Part shown: positions 8,721-17,163 of the stretch, piece by piece | Position numbering within the stretch: position 1 is the first letter of the stretch | How the letters are laid out: the number at the start of each line of letters is the position of its first letter | Source of the DNA: Arcanobacterium haemolyticum DSM 20595 | Lineage (GTDB): Bacteria > Actinomycetota > Actinomycetes > Actinomycetales > Actinomycetaceae | Length of the DNA: 64,000 bases | Reading direction: 5' to 3' | Assembly: GCF_000092365.1 (NCBI RefSeq) | Contig: NC_014218.1 | Location: 558,001 to 622,000 of the forward strand | Program-made: the position numbers and the translations under genes | The notes under the pieces: model-generated | Databases searched by the model: none | Told to the model about the DNA's origin: nothing | Seen by the model: only the letters and a program-made list of their open reading frames with translations

Positions 8721-9652
8721 AGTTCGTCCTTTGCTGACTTTTTGGTGGCGCTTTCGCGGCGCTTGAAGAAGTAGATGGCCAGGAGCGCGGAGACGATTCC
8801 GATTCCGGCAAGCCCGGCCACGATCGGGAGCGTGGAAGGGCCGTGTTGCGCTGGGCGTGGTTTTTCGGCGTGCGGTGCGTTGGAAGGTTCTGTGGTGTCA
8901 GACGTGAGTTTCGCCGTTTCGTCCAGCGCTGTGGCAGCGTCTGTATCGCTTCCTACCGCGAATGTGAGGGTTTTGGTTTCAGAGACGGTTGTGCCATCGT
9001 TCAAGGTTGCTGCCGCAGTCAGGGTGACGCGGTGGATTCCTGGTTTCGTAAACACCCAGTTGGCGTGGGTATGGGAGTGAAGTTCGACATCGATCGGCTG
9101 CTGTTCCTTCTTATCGGACGTCCACAGGAGTTGCGGCGCGCCGAAGTTGCCGGCCTGCACGAATGTGGTGAACTGTCCAGGGCCGTCGTGGCCGCCGTAC
9201 GTCAATGTGACTGTGCCGTTCACATTCTCGGTCACGGCTGGATCTTGCGTGTTCCAGCCCAGCCACACAACGCCTGGGATTTCTTGTTGAGGAACAACCC
9301 ATACCTTCTGATCGTCGCTTTTAATAAACGAATATGTGGCATCGTTTGGAACGGTGAGGATTCCGTTGTCGGATACTCGATAGAGCATGTCGTCAATCTG
9401 GCGCCATACTGGCGTGGCCTGGGAATCGTCGCGGGCCATGAAGTGCCATTTGCCGTCGATCATTTTAGGGCCAAGATCGATGTGCCCGGCGTCTAGTTCT
9501 ACCTGTTTACCGGCGGGAGCAATCACTTCGTCAGCGTCCACGCGCTGCGTGAGCGCCGGGTCGGCTTCAGATGAATCTGTGGTGGCGTATGCGGAGGAGG
9601 CGCTCAAAGTCAACGTGGTCAGTGTGAGTGCGGTGAGAATGCGGTGTTTCAT
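8717..9652 (-). CDS. Membrane-anchored surface protein of the metal transporter (choice-of-anchor M domain)
   Basis: A 311-residue exported protein. A signal peptide ends near residue 23 (SAYA/TTD); the ectodomain carries one anchored repeat in two parts, A (about 45-120: AGHID, TVPNDAT, VWVVPQ) and B (about 120-235: VVWLGW, HSHTHANWVFTKPG, LTFAVG); a Pro/Glu-rich linker leads to a C-terminal transmembrane helix and basic tail without an LPxTG motif. The HxHTH cluster could bind zinc. I start at ATG 9652, which overlaps the binder gene stop, rather than at the longer in-frame start. It is known as a companion of this transporter type in actinobacteria; its exact role is not established. Confidence 0.88.
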   Translation of the reverse strand: MKHRILTALTLTTLTLSASSAYATTDSSEADPALTQRVDADEVIAPAGKQVELDAGHIDLGPKMIDGKWHFMARDDSQATPVWRQIDDMLYRVSDNGILTVPNDATYSFIKSDDQKVWVVPQQEIPGVVWLGWNTQDPAVTENVNGTVTLTYGGHDGPGQFTTFVQAGNFGAPQLLWTSDKKEQQPIDVELHSHTHANWVFTKPGIHRVTLTAAATLNDGTTVSETKTLTFAVGSDTDAATALDETAKLTSDTTEPSNAPHAEKPRPAQHGPSTLPIVAGLAGIGIVSALLAIYFFKRRESATKKSAKDEL

Positions 9653-11205
9653 GGTGTCACTTTCGGAATGTCTTGGTCTGCGGGCCACGGCGGGAGGGCC
9701 CCTGGGTTCAGACACGTGGATATGGTGGTTGTCAGATTCGTCATAAGATCTATATATGTTTGGTTTCCGTGCAGGACATCTCCGGTGATTGTGCAGACGT
9801 TGATGTTATGAGCACGGGCCACGTTGATGAGCGCAGGGGATTGGCCTGCTGCGCCGAGTTCCGCAAATACTGCCGGAATGTTGAGCGATCCGAGCGTTGC
9901 GGAAAGATTGGTGAGATCGCGCGTTGATGGTTCAACAGACGGGTTAGGGGAGACATATCCGGCCACGTCAAGCCCGTATCCTTTGGCGAAGTATCCGTAG
10001 CCATCGTGGCTGGTTACAAGCCGCCGGTTTTCGGGCGGGATTGCCGCCATGGTTAGTTTGATCCAACGGTCCAGCTTGGCCAGTTTTTCTTTATATGTGC
10101 GCGCGTTGGTGAGGTAATCGTTTTTGTGTGCGGGATCGTAGGAAGCCAGCGCTTGCGCGATCGTATCGACGTAGGCAGCCGTGTTTCGCACGTCCAGCCA
10201 CATGTGTGGATCGATTTCCCCGTGGACGTGCTTTCCGATTACGGCTTGCGCCAAAATCCACACGTCTTGCCCCGGTTTTCCAAGGAAACGCCAGTTTCCT
10301 TGGTTAGGGATTGTGGTGGCAGTTGAGTGAGGAACGGCGATCACAGTTTTGTGGGGATCGACGACGTAGGACGTGCCGTTGCCATCTTCGCCGCGCAGGC
10401 TAATCCCGTCTGCTAGCGATGCAGTGATGTCGACGTGACCGGAGCTGATGACGCGAGCCGGCCGCCCGTCGTCGTCAATCATCGTGGACGCAACTTTCGC
10501 GGGATCAACTCCCACCGCAAAAGTGACTGTGCTAGAACCTAAATCATGCGTGGCGGCTGAGGAAAGTTCGGCAGCCAAGGCGATCTTGTAGACTCCTGGC
10601 TTCATGAAAGCCCAGGACATGTGGGTGTGAGCGTTTGTAGGCAATGCGAGCGAATCGGCATCGGAGATACCATCGGAACTAGTCAACCAGGCATTTGCCT
10701 GCCCAAACGTACCCGTTGTGAACGCGGCCATCGGAGCCGGGCCACTCACGTCCGTGGCGTGAAACGAAACAGAATCCTGCGAACCGCCGGCGCCGTCAAC
10801 GCGCAAACCAAGCCAGGTAGTGGAAAGTGAAACGTCCTCAACAAGCGGAATATGGTAAGCGCCAAACGGAACCGCTTCGTCACCCAAGGCAACCACGCGA
10901 GACGTTCGAGGCAAATTGGCCGCAATCGTATCCATCAACGCGGCGTCCTCCAAGAGGAGCTGGTTAGTAATCGCCATGTCTGCGTACGCGATCGAACGAA
11001 TCGTAGACATAGTTGGTTCGTACGTATGCGGATCGCGGCCAGGGGGAGTTAGTGACGTGACTGTGAAATTCGAACCGGCGATATTGCGAGTAATATCTGC
11101 CAAAAATGGGGTGGACGCGACTATCTGGTGGGAGTGCGTGGTGGTGGCTGGGGAACACCCTGATAGCATGGCGGCTGTGCAAGCCATCGCCAGAAATCGC
11201 TTCAC
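9649..11205 (-). CDS. Metal-binding lipoprotein of the anchored-repeat ABC transporter
   Basis: A 518-residue ZnuA/cluster A-I solute binder. The lipobox is LSGC (Cys17). Candidate metal ligands are H60 (DPHTYEP), H334 in HVHGEIDPHMW, H400 (TSHDGYGYF) and E449 (FAELGAAG). Zinc binders usually have three His plus one acid, so zinc or manganese is likely. A foreign block of about 210 residues (roughly 115-325) is inserted between the first and second ligands; it is homologous to the surface protein encoded next door but in B-then-A order (HTHMSWAFMKPG and TFAVG first, then SGHVDI and VWILAQ). Total length is therefore far above the usual 300. First gene of the operon, with a candidate operator 31 bases upstream. 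Confidence 0.92.
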   Translation of the reverse strand: MKRFLAMACTAAMLSGCSPATTTHSHQIVASTPFLADITRNIAGSNFTVTSLTPPGRDPHTYEPTMSTIRSIAYADMAITNQLLLEDAALMDTIAANLPRTSRVVALGDEAVPFGAYHIPLVEDVSLSTTWLGLRVDGAGGSQDSVSFHATDVSGPAPMAAFTTGTFGQANAWLTSSDGISDADSLALPTNAHTHMSWAFMKPGVYKIALAAELSSAATHDLGSSTVTFAVGVDPAKVASTMIDDDGRPARVISSGHVDITASLADGISLRGEDGNGTSYVVDPHKTVIAVPHSTATTIPNQGNWRFLGKPGQDVWILAQAVIGKHVHGEIDPHMWLDVRNTAAYVDTIAQALASYDPAHKNDYLTNARTYKEKLAKLDRWIKLTMAAIPPENRRLVTSHDGYGYFAKGYGLDVAGYVSPNPSVEPSTRDLTNLSATLGSLNIPAVFAELGAAGQSPALINVARAHNINVCTITGDVLHGNQTYIDLMTNLTTTISTCLNPGALPPWPADQDIPKVTP

Positions 11206-11235
11206 GGAACCTCCGAATGTGATAGATAAATACTA

Positions 11236-11257
11236 GATAATAATAATTCCCATTATC
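11236..11257. promoter_or_regulatory. Candidate metal-repressor operator upstream of the transporter operon
   Basis: GATAAT-N10-ATTATC is a perfect inverted repeat, with a nested ATAAT-TCCC-ATTAT, 31-52 bases upstream of the binder start and inside its likely promoter. Size and AT-rich arms fit a Fur-family (Zur) or DtxR-family site. It is not the same sequence as the boxes near 59.5 kb, so the regulator is uncertain. The rest of 11,206-11,549 is AT-rich promoter space for the divergent cstA gene. Confidence 0.45.
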
Positions 11258-11549
11258 GTGTATGTGAAGCGGGGATCTGTTACTGTCCTCATAAAGTTAG
11301 GGTAACTTAACATTAAATTGTCGCTTATTGCTACCTGAACGCCTGGTAAGTTTCAATGAAAAATATCCCATCCAGACTTTTTCGCGTAAAATCAACAAAA
11401 TTAAAGAATATGTCCAAAGGTACTGTATGTCTCTAAGGTGCAAGCAATTAAGCTGGTGATACATGACGTTGGAACGCCTATGTCGCAAACAGAGGAACGT
11501 TAACGCCGTCGTGACGTGAATGTCAGATACTCTAGTTTGGAGGACACAG

Positions 11550-13907
11550 ATGTCTGCTCCGACCACCCCGGTATACACCGCGGAGGAAGAAAAATATATT
11601 CTCAGAAATAAAGACGGTGTACCAGTTGGTGTGAAGCCACATCAGAAATGGACACCATTCAAAATCGCCCTATGGGTTGGAATTTCGCTACTCGGTGCGC
11701 TTGGTTGGACCATGCTCGCTATCATCCGCGGCGAAGAAGTCAACTCCATCTGGTTCGTGATTACCGCCATTTGTACCTACGCAATCGGCTACCGTTTCTA
11801 CGCGCTCTACATCCAGCGTAAGATCATGATCCCGGACGATACCAACGCTACCCCGGCCGAGCGTATTAACAATGGACGCGATTTCGATCCAACCAACCGC
11901 GTTGTGCTGTACGGACACCACTTCGCCGCTATCGCAGGCGCTGGCCCACTCGTTGGCCCAGTTCTTGCAGCACAAATGGGTTACCTCCCAGGCACCCTCT
12001 GGATCATCTTCGGCGTTCTTATTGCCGGTGCGGTTCAAGATATGCTCGTTCTGTTCTTCTCCATGCGCCGCGGCGGCCGTTCGCTGGGCAAGATGGCACA
12101 GGATGAAATCGGCAAGATCGGTGGCGCCGTTGCTACCGTTATCGTGCTCGTGATGCTCATGATCGTGTTGGCCGTTCTTGCTATGGTGTGTGTAAACGCC
12201 CTGGCCGAATCTCCTTGGGGCGTGTTCTCCGTTGGCATGACCATCCCATTGGCAATCGCCATGGGCCTCTGGCTCCGCTTCGTTCAACCAGGCAAGATCA
12301 CCCAGGTATCCATCGCTGGTTGCTTCGGTCTTGTTCTGTGCATCATCGGCGGCCGCTACGTTGCAGAATCTCCAATCGGTGAATGGCTACACCTCAGCCC
12401 AACCACCCTGGTTATCGCCATGGTTATCTACGGCTTCTTCGCTGCAGTTTTGCCAGTGTGGATGCTCCTGACCCCACGCGATTACCTCTCCACCTTCATG
12501 AAGGTGGGTACCATTGCTATCCTCGCAGTTGGCATCATCGTTGTTCGCCCAATCCTGGAAATGCCAGCCGTCACGGAATTCGCTTCCAATACCGATGGTC
12601 CAGTGTTCGCAGGTGAACTCTTCCCGTTCCTCTTCATCACCATTGCTTGTGGCGCACTCTCCGGCATGCACGCAACCGTCTCTTCCGGCACCACGCCAAA
12701 GATGGTTCAGAAGGAATCCCAGGTTCGCATGATTGGCTACGGTGGCATGCTCATGGAGTCCTTCGTGGCAATCATGGCATTGGCTGCTGCAGCATCCCTC
12801 AACCAGGGCATCTACTTCGGCATGAACACCTCCGCAGGTACCGTTGACAAGCTCGCCGGCACCGCGATTGTTCAGCAATACGATGGCAACCGTGAAGAAA
12901 TCACCGCTGACGCGATCAGCAAGCTCGGTGTTACCGACGTTAAGGGCGGCAAGATCGAAGCTCGTTGGGAAACAGAAGACGCTAACGGCAACGAAGTTGT
13001 TGTTACCGGCGCAGACGCCTTCAAGGCAGTTGCTAAAGACGTAGGCGAACCATCCATCGTATCCCGTACCGGTGGTGCTCCAACCTTGGCAGTATCCATG
13101 GCTCACATCCTCCACCAAGTTGGTGGCGGCAAGGGCATGATGGGCTTCTGGTACCACTTCGCCATCATGTTCGAAGCGCTCTTCATCCTTTCGGCTGTTG
13201 ATGCCGTTACCCGTGTGGCACGCTTCCAGGTATCCGAAGCGCTCGGCTCTATCATGCCAAAGTTCAAGGATCCAAACTGGAACGTTGGCGCATGGTTCGC
13301 AACCGCACTGGTTGTTGCATCGTGGGGTTCACTCCTGCTCATGGGCGTGACCGATCCACGTGGTGGTATCCAAACCCTGTTCCCACTCTTCGGTATCGCT
13401 AACCAGCTCATCGCGGCGATCGCGTTGTTGCTGTGCACCGTTGTTGTGGCCCGCAAGGGGTTCGTGAAGTACATCTGGATTCCACTCATCCCATTCGCAT
13501 TTGATGTAGCCGTGACCTTCACCGCGTCCTACCAGAAGATCTTCTCCACCGATGCGAAGATCGGCTACTTCCAGCAGTGGCGTGATGCCTTGGCTAAGGC
13601 AGAAACCTTGACCGATCCAGCCGCTATCGAAGATAACGCTGCGGTTATCCGCAACACCTTCATCCAGGGAACACTCTCCATCGTGTTCGTTGTGGCAGTG
13701 GCCTTCGTAATCGTTGCTGGCTTCATCCGTATCTTCCAGACCATCAAGTCTGGCAAGTACTCCAACAGCGAAGATCCATACCAGGAGTCCAACTTCTACG
13801 CTCCAACCAACCTTGTTGCCTCTTCACTTGAGAAGAAACTTGTGGTTGAATACGAGCAGGTAGGCGATCCTAACCTGATTCCGGGCGCAAAGCCACGGAC
13901 TCACTGA
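11550..13907 (+). CDS. cstA: Carbon starvation protein CstA (pyruvate/peptide transporter)
   Basis: A 785-residue polytopic membrane protein of the CstA family, with about 16-18 hydrophobic segments. Family landmarks are NNGRDFDPTNRVVLYGHHFAAIAGAGP near the N-terminus (quoted in parts: NNGRDFDPT, GHHFAAIAGAGP) and a C-terminal domain after NQLIAAIALLL. CstA proteins take up pyruvate or peptides under carbon limitation. An extramembrane stretch of about 90 residues near 430-520 is longer than in E. coli CstA. ATG 11550 is preceded by GGAGG with 6-base spacing, so I prefer it over an upstream start. The YbdD partner gene follows. Codon use is strongly biased, suggesting high expression. Confidence 0.95.
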   Translation: MSAPTTPVYTAEEEKYILRNKDGVPVGVKPHQKWTPFKIALWVGISLLGALGWTMLAIIRGEEVNSIWFVITAICTYAIGYRFYALYIQRKIMIPDDTNATPAERINNGRDFDPTNRVVLYGHHFAAIAGAGPLVGPVLAAQMGYLPGTLWIIFGVLIAGAVQDMLVLFFSMRRGGRSLGKMAQDEIGKIGGAVATVIVLVMLMIVLAVLAMVCVNALAESPWGVFSVGMTIPLAIAMGLWLRFVQPGKITQVSIAGCFGLVLCIIGGRYVAESPIGEWLHLSPTTLVIAMVIYGFFAAVLPVWMLLTPRDYLSTFMKVGTIAILAVGIIVVRPILEMPAVTEFASNTDGPVFAGELFPFLFITIACGALSGMHATVSSGTTPKMVQKESQVRMIGYGGMLMESFVAIMALAAAASLNQGIYFGMNTSAGTVDKLAGTAIVQQYDGNREEITADAISKLGVTDVKGGKIEARWETEDANGNEVVVTGADAFKAVAKDVGEPSIVSRTGGAPTLAVSMAHILHQVGGGKGMMGFWYHFAIMFEALFILSAVDAVTRVARFQVSEALGSIMPKFKDPNWNVGAWFATALVVASWGSLLLMGVTDPRGGIQTLFPLFGIANQLIAAIALLLCTVVVARKGFVKYIWIPLIPFAFDVAVTFTASYQKIFSTDAKIGYFQQWRDALAKAETLTDPAAIEDNAAVIRNTFIQGTLSIVFVVAVAFVIVAGFIRIFQTIKSGKYSNSEDPYQESNFYAPTNLVASSLEKKLVVEYEQVGDPNLIPGAKPRTH

Positions 13908-13935
13908 TGGTTGGCACGGACTCACTGATGGTTGG
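13894..13935. repeat. 21 bp tandem duplication across the cstA stop codon
   Basis: The 21 bp unit CACGGACTCACTGATGGTTGG occurs twice in direct tandem (13894-13914 and 13915-13935). The first copy contains the cstA TGA at 13905-13907, so the second is untranslated. It looks like a recent replication slippage event. Confidence 0.85.
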
Positions 13936-13958
13936 GTTGGCTATGGGCCAACCCAACC
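13930..13958 (+). terminator. Hairpin between cstA and the ybdD-like gene
   Basis: GGTTGGGTTGG and CCAACCCAACC form an 11 bp stem. No T-run follows, so it may be an attenuating or mRNA-stabilising structure that lowers expression of the downstream gene rather than a full stop. Confidence 0.5.
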
Positions 13959-14053
13959 AGGTCTGCCTAGGGGAGAATAGATAACTCCCTTCGGCCTAGA
14001 TCCTACTGGCCAGCGCTAAATCTGCAGGAAATAAGTCACAAGGAGAGGGAGCG

Positions 14054-14254
14054 ATGAGTTTTCGTGAAGAAATGAAAGATCGGTACCTTCGGGCGCGTTA
14101 CATGTGGCGTGCGATCACAGGCGAAGGCGCATACGATAAATACGTTGAACGGCACCGCCGCGAACATCCTGATCATGAACCTATGACCGAACGCGAATTC
14201 TGGCGGGAGCGCTCAGATGAAGCAGAACGGAATGTGCAGGCGCGCTGCTGCTAG
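14054..14254 (+). CDS. YbdD/YjiX family protein (DUF466)
   Basis: A 66-residue basic protein with the family core YMWRAITGEGAYDKYVEH-like segment (here GEGAYDKYVERHRREHP) and MTEREFWRER. DUF466 proteins are encoded next to cstA or btsT/yjiY carbon-starvation transporters in many bacteria and are needed for their activity in E. coli. AAGGAGAGGGAG precedes ATG 14054. The gene is followed by a very strong terminator. The C-terminal CC pair is not a family feature. Confidence 0.88.
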   Translation: MSFREEMKDRYLRARYMWRAITGEGAYDKYVERHRREHPDHEPMTEREFWRERSDEAERNVQARCC

Positions 14255-14274
14255 ATAGTCTCTAGTTTTTACAC

Positions 14275-14340
14275 AAAATTCACCTATTTCCGGTGATGAG
14301 CCTTATAGGAGGCCTATCACCGGAAATAGGTGAATTTTTT
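14275..14340. terminator. Strong bidirectional terminator
   Basis: A perfect 23 bp inverted repeat (14275-14297 with 14316-14338; arm core CACCTATTTCCGGTGAT) encloses an 18-base loop. The stem is flanked by A-rich sequence on the left and T6 on the right, so it can end transcription of both the ybdD-like gene and the converging aldo/keto reductase gene. Confidence 0.92.
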
Positions 14341-14371
14341 GTTAACGGACGGCAAGAGAGTAACGGAGCTA

Positions 14372-15196
14372 TTAGCTTACGTCAGCCGGATCAGCCGAAA
14401 CACGGCCTGCAACGCCCTTATCTAACGCATCGATCGCGGCAACTTCAGACGGCATAAGCATAAGCATCCCAGCTGCTAGATTTTCTGCCATCCGTTGTGG
14501 AGTAGAACTCTTCGGGAACACAATGTGTCCCTTAGCCACATGCCATGCCAACACAACCTGTGCCCAGCTCACAGAGTACCGTGCCGCAATATCAGCGATC
14601 ACACCGGAGTTGTAATCGACCTTGGCCTGGCCAAGCGGCCCCCATGCTTCAATCCGTACATCATGGAAATCAGCCATAGCAGTGGTTTGGCGTTGCTGGA
14701 ATTGCGGATGAAGTTCGATCTGATTCACAGCAGGTACTAGGCCGGTGGCGAACAGATCCGGCATGTAACGGTAATCGAAGTTGGATACGCCGATTGAACG
14801 GGTGAGTCCTTCAGAACGCAATTCGCCAAACGTCTCCCACGTAGAGGCGATTGGGCCGTTGGCGGGCGCTGGCCAGTGGATAAGGTACAGATCCACATAA
14901 TCGAGTCCAAGTTTGCTGAGCGATTCTTCCATCCCAGCCCGGGTTTGTTCTGGCCCGCGATGATCATTCCACAACTTCGTGGTGATCCAGAGTTCGTCGC
15001 GTGCAATACCAGAAGCGGCGATTGCTCGCCCAACACCTTCCTCATTGCGGTAAATAGCAGCAGTATCAATATGGCGGTAGCCGGCTTCGAGTGCTTCGGA
15101 TACGCGTGCTTCCGCATCTTCCGGCGGAACAAGAAACGTGCCATAGCCAATCTGCGGAATTTGGCGAGCATCATTGAGTAAAACCGTGGAAGTCAT
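14372..15196 (-). CDS. Aldo/keto reductase
   Basis: A 274-residue NADPH-dependent oxidoreductase of the AKR superfamily, AKR5-like (2,5-diketo-D-gluconate reductase type). Visible marks are GYRHIDTAAIYRNEEGVG (catalytic Asp and Tyr), TTKLWND with the catalytic Lys, LYLIHWP with the active-site His, GVSNF, and the cofactor segment VFPKSSTPQRMAENL. Substrate cannot be told from sequence. It is a single gene with its own terminator. The 250 bases upstream (15,197-15,445) hold only its promoter region and nothing I recognise. Confidence 0.93.
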   Translation of the reverse strand: MTSTVLLNDARQIPQIGYGTFLVPPEDAEARVSEALEAGYRHIDTAAIYRNEEGVGRAIAASGIARDELWITTKLWNDHRGPEQTRAGMEESLSKLGLDYVDLYLIHWPAPANGPIASTWETFGELRSEGLTRSIGVSNFDYRYMPDLFATGLVPAVNQIELHPQFQQRQTTAMADFHDVRIEAWGPLGQAKVDYNSGVIADIAARYSVSWAQVVLAWHVAKGHIVFPKSSTPQRMAENLAAGMLMLMPSEVAAIDALDKGVAGRVSADPADVS

Positions 15197-15451
15197 GATG
15201 AATCCTTTCTGTAGGGGGATGGATCATCGGTAAAACACCAATTTACCTGCTTCCACCTGCTGCTGAAGCTATGTTCGCTCATACCTTATTGACTTGCGGA
15301 ACGTCATCTCAAAGGGGATGCCCCGAGGTGTCGCATAAATCCAGATCATTTGAGGAGGGTTTCGAGTGTATTTTGAGAGACGCTAGGTAGCCTCTGACCT
15401 ACAAGCCGTAGCGGGAACTAAAACTACGAAACGCCTAAAAGAACATAGAAA

Positions 15452-15482
15452 GATGGCTTGGTAGCATCGTTACCAAGCCATC
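15452..15482 (-). terminator. Terminator of the SmtB / His-rich operon
   Basis: GATGGCTTGGTA and TACCAAGCCATC form a perfect 12 bp stem 24 bases beyond the His-rich gene stop. On the minus strand it is followed by a T-rich stretch. Confidence 0.75.
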
Positions 15483-15505
15483 AATCGTTAGGTACAGAGA
15501 ACTTC

Positions 15506-15799
15506 TCAGTGCTCGTCGTAATGTTCGCCGTGAAGAGCGTGGCGGTGACCATCGTGGATGTAATCAACGTGATCTTCGTGGGCTACGGCTTCATGGCCGC
15601 AGCCTTCGCCGTGCATGTGTTCTTCAACGGTGTGTTCTGCTACCGCTTCGTGTTCATCGTAGTGATCGCCGTGAAGAGCGTGGTGGTGGGTGCCGTGCAC
15701 GTAGTCAACGTGATCGCCGTGCTGGATGGCTTCGTGGCCGCAGCCTTCGCCGTGCATGTGTTCTTCAACGGTGTGTTCTGCATGTAGATCGTGTGACAT
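15506..15799 (-). CDS. Histidine-rich metal-binding protein with two tandem repeats
   Basis: A 97-residue soluble protein with 27 histidines (28%) and two cysteines. It consists of two repeats of about 46 residues; both start AEHTVEEHMHGEGCGHEA and end in ALHG(D/E)HYDEH. The rest of each repeat is spaced HxxH and DHVDY motifs, typical of low-affinity zinc or nickel buffers. There is no signal peptide or membrane segment, so it is probably cytoplasmic. It lies 42 bases downstream of a SmtB-type repressor on the same strand and should be induced when that repressor binds zinc. The repeats are also near-identical at DNA level, pointing to a recent internal duplication. Confidence 0.85.
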   Translation of the reverse strand: MSHDLHAEHTVEEHMHGEGCGHEAIQHGDHVDYVHGTHHHALHGDHYDEHEAVAEHTVEEHMHGEGCGHEAVAHEDHVDYIHDGHRHALHGEHYDEH

Positions 15800-15841
15800 G
15801 ATCGTACTTCTTTCTTGTTAGTGGTTGTTTCGGGTTTATAG

Positions 15842-16141
15842 CTATTGCGGATCGAGTGTTTCTTGAACGTGGATCAGGGCGTCTGTGACGACGTGAGCCA
15901 CATGTGCATCCGCTACGCTGTAGATCATTTCTTTTCCGTGGCGGGTTGCGGTGACGAGCCCAACGGCCCGGAGCGTTCGTAAGTGCTGAGACACCAGTGG
16001 TTGAGACATGTTCGCTAGTTCTGCGAGCGCGCTTACCCCAAGAGGTTCCTTATCAAGCAATACGAGCAGTTCAAGGCGGGATTCGTTGCCGAGCGCCTTG
16101 AAGAGTTCTGCTGCCTGAGGGAGGCCTTTCTGGATGTCCAT
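15842..16141 (-). CDS. ArsR/SmtB family zinc-sensing repressor
   Basis: A 99-residue winged-helix repressor. The HTH is around ELANMSQPLVSQHLRTL (41-57). The last helix has DAHVAHVVTDALIHVQE, which fits the alpha-5 metal site D-x-H-x10-H-x2-(H/E) with D78, H80, H91 and E94, the zinc site of SmtB/CzrA proteins. It has no cysteine, so arsenic or cadmium sensing through the alpha-3 site is unlikely. It should repress its own operon, including the His-rich gene, and let go on binding zinc. Its start is followed upstream by an AT-rich inverted repeat. Confidence 0.9.
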   Translation of the reverse strand: MDIQKGLPQAAELFKALGNESRLELLVLLDKEPLGVSALAELANMSQPLVSQHLRTLRAVGLVTATRHGKEMIYSVADAHVAHVVTDALIHVQETLDPQ

Positions 16142-16162
16142 AGCTCAATCATGGCACACATA

Positions 16163-16188
16163 TAAATAAATAGCAATATGTTTATTTA
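16163..16188. promoter_or_regulatory. Candidate SmtB operator
   Basis: TAAATAAA-N10-TTTATTTA is a perfect inverted repeat 22-47 bases upstream of the SmtB-type gene. ArsR-family operators are AT-rich imperfect dyads at this position, so autoregulation is likely. A second weaker dyad (AATGATACTCGTTATT) lies just beyond. Confidence 0.6.
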
Positions 16189-16246
16189 AATGGTAATGAT
16201 ACTCGTTATTGTCATCAATAAGGCACATGCCACGGCACTAAAAAGC

Positions 16247-16310
16247 GGCACGGAAGACAGCAGCGCCATATAGCGCCATGCTGTGCTCCGTGCCGCCAAT
16301 CGGGCTCCGG
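16247..16310. repeat. Extragenic stem-loop element, copy 1
   Basis: GGCACGGA-ag-ACAGCA pairs with TGCTGT-gc-TCCGTGCC, giving a long two-part stem around GCGCCATATAGCGCCA. The same sequence core (ACAGCAGCGCC, TATA, CGCC, GCCGCC-ATCGGGC) recurs at 54545-54608. It lies between the SmtB operator and the end of the deoxynucleoside kinase gene. Confidence 0.6.
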
Positions 16311-16341
16311 TATCTGGGGCAACCCCCGCGGCCGCCCAAAC

Positions 16342-17010
16342 TTACGGCCGAGCCAACGTCATGTACTGCGCAGTTGGGTTGTCCTTTAGCTTGGCAACCT
16401 GATCAACAAGCAACGTGCGATCCTCCCCGCGGAAGAAATCAAATTCGTCAGCATTCACCAACAGAACAGGGGAGGCGGAGTAGTGGTTATACACCCAATC
16501 GTCGTATCCCTCCCAGAGGGAGCGGTAATAGGAAACGAGCTTTTCATCCTGCTCAAAATCGCGCCCGCGCGCGCCGATCCGGTTCAAAATCGTATCAAAG
16601 GAGGCGTGCAAATAAATCATGAGTTCCGGCGCTTTCTTGGGGAATTGCGCGATTTCCTTCATCATTTCGTCCAAGATTTTGGCGTAGAGCTTGAACTCTT
16701 CGCTGGAAATCCGCCCAAGATCGGTGTTGACTTTGGCGAAGTACCAATCTTCGTAGATGGAGCGATCCATGATTGATGGCCCGCCGAAGAGTGCGTGTTT
16801 GATGTCCCGGTAGCGTGAGGTGAGAAACTCGAGTTGTAATAGGAATGGGTAACGTTTGAGCATCTGTTCTTCTTCTGATGCGGTGTAGAAGAGTGGCAGA
16901 ATATCGTTTCCATCGACGTTTTCGGTGTAGAGATCGATATCAAGATCGGCTGCGATTACTGATGCGAGAGTAGTTTTGCCAACCCCGATCATTCCTCCAA
17001 CGACGAGCAT
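16342..17010 (-). CDS. Deoxynucleoside kinase (deoxyadenosine/deoxyguanosine kinase family)
   Basis: A 222-residue kinase that phosphorylates deoxynucleosides in purine or pyrimidine salvage. The P-loop is GGMIGVGKTT (5-14); TENVDGNDILPLFY has the substrate-facing Glu region; IMDRSIYEDWYFAK contains the DRS motif of the dNK family; the lid region has the arginine cluster RIGARGRDFE. Length is typical. It lies alone; the gap to the upstream TDT gene (17,011-17,163) shows nothing definite. Which deoxynucleoside is preferred cannot be told. Confidence 0.88.
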   Translation of the reverse strand: MLVVGGMIGVGKTTLASVIAADLDIDLYTENVDGNDILPLFYTASEEEQMLKRYPFLLQLEFLTSRYRDIKHALFGGPSIMDRSIYEDWYFAKVNTDLGRISSEEFKLYAKILDEMMKEIAQFPKKAPELMIYLHASFDTILNRIGARGRDFEQDEKLVSYYRSLWEGYDDWVYNHYSASPVLLVNADEFDFFRGEDRTLLVDQVAKLKDNPTAQYMTLARP

Positions 17011-17163
17011 GGTTCTCCTTAGATTTATGCAGAATGTATGCCCCCATTTTATGACTGCTTGATTCGTGACGGCACCTTCCCTGACGTTAAGTGATTAAGT
17101 CTAAGATGGGCGGTATCGCTACCGTATCGGCAGATTTAGTGGTATGGGTGTGTGATTGTGTGG

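Noticed and set aside
12387-13157. Minus-strand frames across cstA
   Set aside because: Shadows of a biased membrane-protein gene; no start context or homology.
15506-15799. CRISPR-like repeats near 15.5-15.8 kb
   Set aside because: The repeated DNA is explained by two tandem repeats within the His-rich coding sequence; there are only two units and no spacers.
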